From Maniola hyperantus (taxonomy: Eukaryota; Arthropoda; Insecta; Lepidoptera; Nymphalidae), in NCBI RefSeq assembly GCF_902806685.2, contig NC_048539.1:11172501-11236500 (forward strand): a stretch of DNA of 64,000 bases. The letters are read 5' to 3'. Both the position numbers and the translations under genes were made by a program. The notes under the pieces are model-generated. The model had not been told where the DNA came from. It saw only the letters and a list, made by a program, of their open reading frames with translations, and did not search any database. The first letter of the stretch is position 1. The number at the start of each line of letters is the position of its first letter. Shown here one piece after another: positions 56,478-64,000 of this stretch.

Positions 56478-56657
56478 GAGCGAGAAGAGTACGTGGCGCT
56501 GGCTTCGAGCCAACCTCCACACGCCTGCTGATGACACAATAAATTGTGATGCTGACACGCACAGGGCCCTACAGAAAACTGCGTCCTAGAGGACGACGAA
56601 GGACGTTGTAGTTAACGAATTATTTTTCTAATAACAAGTGCCTAAATCGCTATTATA
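56478..56657 (+). other. 5' UTR part of the glycosyltransferase exon
   Basis: 180 nt between the acceptor and the ATG. Stops occur in the coding frame upstream of 56658, so translation starts there. Short upstream ATGs (for example in CTGATGACAC) may lower initiation. Confidence 0.6.
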
Positions 56658-57268
56658 ATGTTGAACAACCGTCGCAACTTTGTGTTTAGAGTGAGTATCG
56701 TGATCAACATCGCCGTACTATTGTACGCCGCGATGCATCTGTCCAGCAGCAGTACACCGGGTGTCGAATGGGTACCAGTGACTGTAGATGGATCCGAGAG
56801 AAGTGCTGAGTTTCGTTATTTAAATAGAGACGACATGCGTAATTATACAGATACGAGACCGCCAGATTCTAGCGTCCGGATATTGGAAGAGTCTACCTCA
56901 CAAAAGACCCCGTCCACAATGCCAACCACAAATAAAACTACTTCGAGCACCGCATCGTTGCTCGAAGCGGCGAAGGATTTAGAAAAGAAGTTAACTGGTG
57001 TAATGGCTGATGCTGAAACATCAAATGTGACAGTGCTCGAGATAGATGACGAGGACGCCTTAAACCCAGCCGCTCTTGCGTACCTTCGGACGTTATTACA
57101 GTGCAACGACAAGGACATGTCGGCGCAAACTATACAACGTGGTGAATATTGGGTGCTAAAAAATTTTGTCCGCGCCGACCACGGTTTTATACAGTGTCAC
57201 GAATCTATAACTTATACAACTCACGCTGGCTTCGAGTTTCTTGACAACGTCCAGCCTCTTGTTGAAAG
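56658..57268 (+). CDS. B4GAT1-like: B4GAT1-like Golgi glycosyltransferase (Glyco_transf_49), first coding exon
   Basis: The exon spans 56478-57268: acceptor ATTGCAG, then 180 nt of 5' UTR, then ATG at 56658. The donor at 57269 is GTAAGG, leaving phase 2. It encodes 203 full codons. Residues 9-28 (VFRVSIVINIAVLLYAAMHL) form the signal-anchor of a type II membrane protein. A Ser/Thr-rich stem follows with N-glycosylation sites NYT, NKT and NVT. Residues about 163-204 (EYWVLKNFVRADHG, then CHESITYTTHAGFEFLDNVQ and PLVER) match the start of the catalytic domain of the beta-1,4-glucuronyltransferase 1 / LARGE C-terminal family. Human B4GAT1 adds glucuronic acid to prime the matriglycan on dystroglycan; insects have several related genes of uncertain substrate. 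The catalytic DxD and the rest of the domain must be in later exons, not seen before 64000. No in-frame ATG lies upstream in the exon. Confidence 0.85.
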
Positions 57269-57312
57269 GTAAGGGTCTCATTTAAATTTTTAATATTATT
57301 CATAAATTTTAA

Positions 57313-57428
57313 GTTCTCACTCGCCATTTTAACTTTATGTGTAAAGTCATGTCAAAATCATACTTTTGACGTGACAGTTGACACAAAAGTAAAATGGCGA
57401 CTGAATTCTCATTTTGTACGGACTATAC
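57313..57428. mobile_element. Foldback MITE, ACAAAATGA...CTCAC family, copy 2
   Basis: GTTCTCACTCGCCATTTTAA pairs with TAAAATGGCGACTGAATTCT; right end ATTTTGTACGGACTATACC. It lies 44 bp inside the intron after the glycosyltransferase donor. Confidence 0.7.
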
Positions 57429-57429
57429 C

Positions 57430-58365
57430 TACTAGCAGATACCCAGCGTGTGTTACTACGCTGAAAACACTAAAACGATCGTGGCATTATTGTATTTCTA
57501 ATGAAACCGGTTTAAGGAACTTTAGTTGGATAGTTTCAAAGTCTATAACGGACACAGGTACAAACATTTTGGTTTTATATATGAAGATTAATTAATTACA
57601 TAATTTAATTATGTATTTCACTAATGAAAGTAGGTATTGCTTTCAAAGAATCAGTTTTATTGAGGTGCATAAACTTTCGAGGCTACCAAAAATAAATAAG
57701 CATTATTGCTCTAAACATTTACTGTTCTGTTCTTTATTTGGTAACTTGTTTACCTTGATAGTAGCAGTCTTTCGCTGCATAACGACAATGCATGAATCAA
57801 CCCATAGTTCCGTATCGACGGAAGTTTTTTTATTGATCTTCTATATCACTAGCTTATTCCCGCGATTTATTTCGCGTTACTTAAAGGTCTCGATGGAATA
57901 TCTCAAAATCCTTTCTTACATCTAAAGTAGGTACTCAAGAATGCATAGTTTCGTTTGTGATTGGTTGGTAATGGTGACTCAAAATGGTGAACGCCCACTG
58001 AGTTTTTGTCTTTGTCATTTGTATGGGATTACGTAACAGAACCTAATACTAACATCTCTCCTCGTGGATAGAGACTAGAGTAGGTATAGTACTGTATCAA
58101 CTATAAATACGAAGTTCACAGACCGATAGTAGGTAGGTGTCGAACCTTTATGAGACGCCCTTTTATCGCAGCCAGGGTGCTTTACTAAATGGGCCATGCG
58201 TTCGTCCGTTTCCCGTTGTTTCGGAATTCATGATAATAAGTAGGTAGGTATGCATGGGTATTTTTACTACATTGTTGGGAATTTCGTTCTGTGGTCTACG
58301 TACCTACCTATAATAATAGGTATAAGTTTGTATAAATTATCTTTTATTCCATTACAAGTACAAAC
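57430..58365. other. Intron sequence, no exon seen
   Basis: Frames 57371-57595 and 57611-57925 have no glycosyltransferase motif. 57850-57915 has a decayed GCGACTT-family scrap. Confidence 0.4.
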
Positions 58366-58367
58366 TC

Positions 58368-58500
58368 ATTAAAAGCCCCCTTGACTGCAATCTTACCTGG
58401 TGGTAAAATTTAATGACATGCAGTCTAAGATGGAAGGGGTGGGTATGTCAATTTTATTAAACCCATACTTACCAGTTTCTACTTTCTACACGGCAACGTA
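58368..58500 (-). mobile_element. Non-LTR retrotransposon 3' region (GACTGCAATCTTACCTGGTGG)
   Basis: Same landmark as 38897, directly abutting the next repeat. Confidence 0.55.
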
Positions 58501-58696
58501 CCCATATTATAAATGCGAAAATTTGCTTGTTGGTTTGTCCTTTAATCAAGCAACGGGTATAATTTTCTGTATGGTATAGTAAAAGTCCTCAAAAGTGGCA
58601 TAGGCTATACTTTTCATCCCGGAAAATCAAAGAGTTCCCACGGGATTTTTGAAAACCTAAATCCACGCGGACGAAGTCGCGGGCATCAGCTAGTTT
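58498..58696 (-). repeat. Interspersed repeat, GCGACTT family
   Basis: CCCATATTATAAATGCGAAA, TTTAATCAAGCAACGGG, CCCGGAAAATCAAAGAGTTC, CCACGCGGACGAAGTCGCGG, GCATCAGCTAGTT. Confidence 0.75.
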
Positions 58697-58862
58697 TCAA
58701 TACACTTAAAATCAAAGAAATTTTAAGTACAAATTCAAGATTACTTTCTAAATCCATGCTTAAAATGCGTTGCTTTGCATCCGTGTGCGATCACCTATGT
58801 CAACATTTTCGAGGGTGATAACTGAAAATAAATGAGATTTTCAATTGTCTAACAGAGTCGCA

Positions 58863-59165
58863 AGGTGTGATAGCCTAGTGGTTAGGACGCGCGGGGGTTC
58901 GATACCGGGCACGCACATCTAACTTTACGGAGTTATGTGTGTTTTAAGTAAATAAATATTGCTTGCACTTGCTTTAACGGCGAAGGAAAACATCGTGAGG
59001 AAACCTGCATGCTTGAGAGTTCTCCATAATGTTCTCAAAGGTGTGTGAACTGTGAAGTCTACCATTCCGCACATGGCCAGCGCGATAGACTATTATAGCC
59101 AAACCCTTCTCACTCTGAGAGGAGACCCGTGCTCTGCAGTGAGCCAGCGATGGATTGATCATAAT
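58863..59165 (+). mobile_element. tRNA-derived SINE, copy 4
   Basis: GGTGTGATAGCCTAGTGGTT (A-box-like), GGGGTTCGATACCGGGCACG (B-box-like), GAAGGAAAACATCGTGAGGA, CTCTGAGAGGAGACCCGTGC, ends GTGAGCCAGCGATGG then ATGATGATG. Confidence 0.8.
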
Positions 59166-59602
59166 GATGATGAACAGAGTGGCAATGTTTACAAATTAAT
59201 ACTTTCTTGCTTCACCTTGGCGAACCGCTTCTAATTCTCACACATCAACTATTAACGTTTTCACTTCCACGTTCGGTTTAAGCGCGCTCGAGACAATTTT
59301 TTGAATTAAATCTATTCGTAACTACTATATTTTCTTCACACGGTCTCGAACCGGTTTCCATAGCTCCATTCAACGTGTTCTGAGTTCACGTCTGAGTTGG
59401 CATCAACGTAAATTCCAAGTTATGCAGAATGCAAAACTCGTTATTTACACACTTTTATATCACGAATGTGTATGCGTAACTACATAATATGCCTACCTGA
59501 GCCTGATGGCAGTTAAACTCTGTGGAAGCCCACTTAAATGTTTAGGGTCATACTAGAATCGTTAGCTATTGAGAAGAATACTGAGGACTGCTTAATTTAA
59601 CT

Positions 59603-59828
59603 ATCAATCAGCCTGTTTGTGTCCACTGCTGGACATAGGCCTTCCCAAGAGCACGCCACCACACACGATCCTCCGCCTTTCTCATCCACCCACTTCCCGC
59701 TATAGTCGGAAATAGCAGGGCGACCGGGAACTGGGGGCCTTTGCGTGTTGGTGTTGTTCATTGGGAGTATTGCCCATACTGACCACGCTGGGCAGGCGGG
59801 TTGGTCAGCGCAGGGAGTAGACTTTAAT
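59603..59828 (-). mobile_element. Second RTE-like retrotransposon type, 3' end
   Basis: GTCCACTGCTGGACATAGGC, CTTCCCAAGAGCACGCCACC, then AACACCAACACGCAAAGGC (rc) and a GGTTGGTCAGCGCAGGG end. Different from the CGATAGACGT type. Confidence 0.6.
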
Positions 59829-59924
59829 TTAACTATACTGCTATGAATATAGAGACGTATATTGAGGTTTTATATATAGGTATATATTACAAAGAAATTA
59901 CCTTATAAGATACTTATTAGCTTT

Positions 59925-60095
59925 TGCTCGCGACTTCTTCCGTTGTACATTGTAATTTAAAACATAATATGTTACTTCTGGATAAAGTACGTTGTAATGG
60001 TAAAAGAATTATTAAAATCAGTTCAGTAGTTTTAGAGTTTATCGATTATAAACTCACAAATCTTTCCTCTTTATAATATTAGTAAATATTGATAC
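59925..60095 (+). repeat. Interspersed repeat, CGACCCGCC-like family, degraded
   Basis: TTAGCTTTTGCTCGCGACTT, AAATCAGTTCAGTAGTTTTAG, TTTATAATATTAGTAAAT. Confidence 0.5.
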
Positions 60096-60382
60096 TAGTC
60101 GGGCTAACGTCGACAAAACACGTGAGTAAAGCCGGTGTGTGATATATGTATAATGGAAATCACTTACGATAGTTTAAATGCTAAAATATAGATAGGATTA
60201 ATTGTTGAAGGGCAGAGGAAGTCGTACCTACGTCTGGTTTCCAGAATTGGTTAGAGATAATTTAACATACGCACGTATCTACTAGGTACGTAGTGTTAGT
60301 GTATCATTTCAATCTGCATCATTCACATAGTTTGGTTAGTAAAATATCATTCAAGCGCAAATCGGTAAAATGTAAGCAAAAA

Positions 60383-60811
60383 AACCGGCCAAGTGCGAGT
60401 CAGACTCGCGCACTGAGGGTTCCGTATTACAATCGTATTTTATCGGCATTTTGCACGATAAATCAGAAACTTTATGCGTATAAATAAATAAAAATCTGTT
60501 TTAGAATGTAAAAGTAAAGCCCTTTCATAATATGATACCTTACTTGGTATATTAATCTTACTTTGAAAGTTGAAAATAGCAATTTTGTTCATGAACACAT
60601 TTTAATTTTTTTCTTGTGATGTAACCACAAATTCAAGGTTTTTAGATTTTTCCCCTAATGTCTGCTATAAGACCTACCTACCTGGCAAATTTCATGATTC
60701 TAGGTCAACGGGAACTACCCTGTAGGTTTCTTGACAGACCGACAGACAGACAGACAACAAAGTGATCCCATAAGGGTTCCGTTTTTCCTTTTGAGGTACG
60801 GAACCCTAAAA
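60383..60811 (-). repeat. Interspersed repeat, GGGTTCCGTA family, complete
   Basis: AACCGGCCAAGTGCGAGTCA to AAGGGTTCCGTTTTTCCTTT and TACGGAACCCTAAAAATAAA. Confidence 0.8.
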
Positions 60812-61527
60812 ATAAAGAACGTGAAGTTTAAACTAAGAAAAAATACCATGCTATTTTAGTCACTGCCAAGTTTACAAGTAACATTTTCTTGCCTGGTCGT
60901 AAATCTAGATCAGGGATGGCTAACCAATGGCTCGCGTCTCAATGATGGTGCGCGAGAAATACCTACTTATTGACATGCCACTAATTAAGGAATTTAAAGA
61001 AAATGGGAAGGAGGAAAAAGGATTTTTATTTTACTTAATAATAATTGATAGAGAAATTCATAAGAAAATGCTCCTTATGCATATTGTATATATTTAAGGC
61101 ATTTTTTTTGACCAGCTAAGCTCACGCTTACGTCCCATAAAATATTTTGTCGACGAAATTAGCACGTTAGGTGGGGTTAGGTGTAAAAGAGTTCGCCATC
61201 CCTGATCCAGATAATACCTGTAGTATTAACTAGTCACACGGCGGTAGCATAAAGCAAGCATAAACGTAACACGTAACCTGAGACCAGTTACCCAGCATAA
61301 TGATTGCAGAGCATTGCATATGTTTAATACGGCTATAAAAACGAGAATAAGTGCATATTATAGAGCAGCTGAGTAAATACCTACACACTGTTTAAGTGTC
61401 TGTAGGGGAGGGATCGAACAACTCTTTGAATACCTATATGTAGTTATTCAAGCGGTGTGAAATCATCAGATTTAGATTATGAGTTATAAAGTAGAAAAAA
61501 GTTAGACGTACCTATAATATTATGAAG

Positions 61528-61666
61528 AAACCGGCCAAGTGCGAGTCAGGCTCGCACAACGAGGGTTCCGTACTACAGTCGTAATTTTTCGACATTTTGC
61601 ACGATAATTCAAAAACTATGATGCATAATAAAAATAAATAAAAATGTGTTTTAGAATAGACAGGTG
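61528..61666 (-). repeat. GGGTTCCGTA family, truncated
   Basis: ACCGGCCAAGTGCGAGTCAG to TTTTAGAATAGACAGGTGAA, then it stops. Confidence 0.7.
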
Positions 61667-62550
61667 AAGGAAGCTCTTTATTACAAGCCATTATACAAGC
61701 TATCTAGCTGAGTAATAAACAGAAATGAGTTAGGTACCTACGTTCACTCAGCCACACCACACTTCAAACGTAACTCTAGTGTTATATTGCACTTGCAATA
61801 ATGAACATGCTTTACTCATTAACCGTATTTCACTCTAACATAGAGCGCACGCTAAAAAAACAACGAACATTTTCCATCAAGTTTTGAAGTAATAAACTCA
61901 AGACAAAAGCGCTTCCCGAGAGCCCTTTACTTAGTCGTAGCCTTCAACGCAGTCTATTCGTAGGCTTTATTACTTTAAACTTAGTGCCTAAAATCCACTA
62001 AGGTCAACGCGTTGTCGATCGTCGAAACAACATTCCATTCTTTTTAATTCAGCTTTTAATGGCTTTTACCTGCTATCTTTCAATGAATATTGTCATATTC
62101 ATGTAAAGATTTTAATGTAAAGTTGTGAAAGTATTCTCTTTTTAGGCAATGAATTACTGCGAAATCTTAGTATTCTGCTGCATAAGACCACCATTGTGGA
62201 AAGTCCTAATTTTGAATCTGCCAATTTATTTTCGAATTTTTTACAACCAAACCGAATTAGCACCATTATGACATATACCAAAACTTTCAGGTAGAATACC
62301 ATAAGGATTTTGCATTGATAGGTACCTATCTCGAAAAATGTAGTTTCATTCCCAAGAAATCATCATTGTGAAAGTCTGTAATTTTGTCTAAGGCATAGAT
62401 TACAGAGCAAATGACTCCTCTGTTTTCTCGCCGACTTTTCCTTTCGTTAGGTGCCATGTTATATTTCTTTCTGGAAAATGTTTATTGTATCGATATTTCA
62501 AGAAACAGATAGATTTTTTTGTAAATAGCTACCTTTTTTTCTCATCACTT
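61667..62550. other. Intron or intergenic sequence, no exon seen
   Basis: AT-rich, no landmark or domain. Confidence 0.4.
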
Positions 62551-62554
62551 TATT

Positions 62555-62740
62555 AGATGATGTCCGCGTGGATTTAGGCTTTTTAAATTCCCGTGGGAAC
62601 TCGTGAATTTTCCAGGATTAAAGGAGCTTATGTACGTCCCCGGGTGTAAGCTCTGTACCAAATTTCATCAAAATCGGTTGAACGGTTGTGCCGTAAAAAG
62701 CAAGCAGACAGATTTTCGCATAATATTAGTATGGATTTTT
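62555..62740 (+). repeat. Interspersed repeat, GCGACTT family, 5'-truncated
   Basis: GATGTCCGCGTGGATTTAGG, TCCCGTGGGAACTCGTG, AAAATCGGTTGAACGGTTGT, ends ATAATATTAGTATGGAT. Confidence 0.7.
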
Positions 62741-63094
62741 TTCTCTATCGATTAGTAGAATACACGCTAATGATAATAATGTCTCAATAAATAAAATCAA
62801 GCAGAAATCTCGTTTATTATTGCTCATATGAGTAAGTAGTACCTACGCAAGAAATAGCTGTTCCACTTACACATAGAATCACTGCAGAAATATTGGATTG
62901 ACCCCTATGAAAGTACCGGGATGTCCTAGAAATCAAAATACATCAATAGCCCGAGATACGAATGCCGGGTGTCCGACTTAAATCGCGTTGAAGTAAAATT
63001 ATGTTCTGCCCGTCACGGATTGACCTGATCCGGCATTTTACGATAGATGTCCGTCAAATGATACTCGTAAACTATCCGTTCTCATTAGATACCA

Positions 63095-63318
63095 AAAACT
63101 AGCGACCCGCCCCGGCTTCGTACGGGTAGCTTATTAGGTACTATTTTCGTAGGATCTTTTTTTTTTTTTGAAAATTAAATATAGGTAATCTATGTCACTC
63201 AGGAATAATGTAGCTTCCTACTGGAGAAAGAATGTTTAAAATCGGTTTAGTAGTTCCAGAGATTACTTCCTACAAACAAGCTTACAAACTTTACCTCTTT
63301 ATAGTATTAGTATAGAAG
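63095..63318 (+). repeat. Interspersed repeat, CGACCCGCCCCGGCTTCG family
   Basis: AACTAGCGACCCGCCCCGGC, TTCGTACGGGTAGCTTATT, CAGGAATAATGTAGCTTCCT, AAAATCGGTTTAGTAGTTCC, ends ATAGTATTAGTATAGAAG. Confidence 0.75.
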
Positions 63319-63636
63319 GAACTAGCAGTTGAGGCAGAGCAACTTCGACCCGTTGATTTTTCTCACGAGACAATCTTCTAACCAGCATTTCACAACCTCA
63401 GGTTTGGATTTTTGTAAAATATTTCATAGTGGATGGCTACACTCTATGAAGAATCTACCTGTTTGATTTCAAATGAGTACTTTGGCCGTATAGTTAGTTT
63501 GGAGTTCCTGAGATTTAGTGAGTGAGCTATAGCGAGTTTTCTTTAGGCAAAAACTTACATTCGATTTGTAAGTTGAACACGGTAAACTATAACTTTCATC
63601 TTCGTCATTTGGCCTTGCGAATGTGGTAATAGACGG

Positions 63637-63781
63637 CAGGGGCGTGCAGGTCATAGAGGCATAAATGCACTGCTTACCCCAGTTGTAATAGCTCAATGCA
63701 TATTTTTCATTTTGACCTGCCAATAAACAGGTTCCTAGCTAACTAGTGCCTACCCTGGCTTCAAACCGGTGCACGCCACTG
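63637..63781 (-). mobile_element. hAT-type MITE, second copy (145 bp), opposite orientation
   Basis: CAGGGGCGTGCAGGTCAT to GGTGCACGCCACTG. The body is the rc of 19423-19566 with few changes. Flanks ATAGACGG (63629-63636) and ATAGTAGG (63782-63789) agree at six of eight bases, as an aged target duplication would. Confidence 0.85.
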
Positions 63782-64000
63782 ATAGTAGGTAACCTTACCT
63801 AGTCCTTGTCGTAATAGTGTGACAAGCTTGATCCTGATGAACCTGGATGATACACATTATATGGTGATGATGACCTATAAGATGATTACATCTACTAGCT
63901 AAGATCCATACTTCTGATTATTTCTGCGACAAAAAAGACGCTATTGCTCCATAGTTTCATTGCTACGACGAGGCTACGACAGACAGACAGCTCAATGTAT

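Noticed and set aside
56658..57268. Splicing of the 21330 exon directly to 56478 as a longer N-terminus
   Set aside because: The joined phase-0 frame would read EREEYVALASSQPPHAC and then stop before 56658, so it cannot extend the glycosyltransferase.

Overview
The window is AT-rich animal nuclear DNA, most likely from a moth or butterfly. Coding DNA is sparse and split by GT-AG introns. The rest is packed with short interspersed families that I recognise as typical of Lepidoptera: elements opening with GGGTTCCGTA and closing with GGCCGGTTTTT, elements carrying GCGACTTCGTCCGCGTGGA, tRNA-derived SINEs, RTE-type 3' ends with GAT tails, and many foldback MITEs. The (GTCT)n and TAGGTAGG microsatellites also fit. 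No bacterial, viral or CRISPR feature was seen.

Genes. (1) At 1-437, minus strand, lies the N-terminal part of a Golgi carbohydrate sulfotransferase that runs off the left edge. (2) At 2661-4157, minus strand, is a three-exon gene for a divergent ATP synthase subunit g; its C-terminal exon carries the family's membrane helix. (3) At 4947-5995, minus strand, is a tandem relative. Its single 40-nt first exon can splice in phase to either of two terminal exons. Both keep a piece of the subunit-g N-terminal module, but neither has the membrane helix. The first exons of genes 2 and 3 are both 40 nt long and both end in phase 1, which supports a tandem duplication. (4) At 56478-57268, plus strand, is the first coding exon of a type II Golgi glycosyltransferase related to beta-1,4-glucuronyltransferase 1 (B4GAT1, Glyco_transf_49). 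Its later exons lie beyond the window or were not found. A weaker first-exon candidate sits at 21330-21377.

Layout. 1-6 kb is the compact gene cluster, interrupted by a young non-autonomous LTR element. About 6-56 kb is a repeat field with no convincing coding exon except the 21.3 kb candidate. 56.5-57.3 kb is the glycosyltransferase exon, and 57.3-64 kb is probably its first large intron. The repeat field records clear insertion history: an LTR element with identical LTRs inside an older repeat, hAT-type MITEs with 8-bp target duplications (one inside an older foldback), and a foldback element inside a SINE-like repeat.

The observation most worth following is the subunit-g locus: two tandem paralogues, one with duplicated alternative terminal exons that turn a membrane subunit module into soluble or coiled-coil proteins. 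Repeat family names are given by sequence landmark only, because no database could be searched; boundaries are approximate unless a target duplication is stated.
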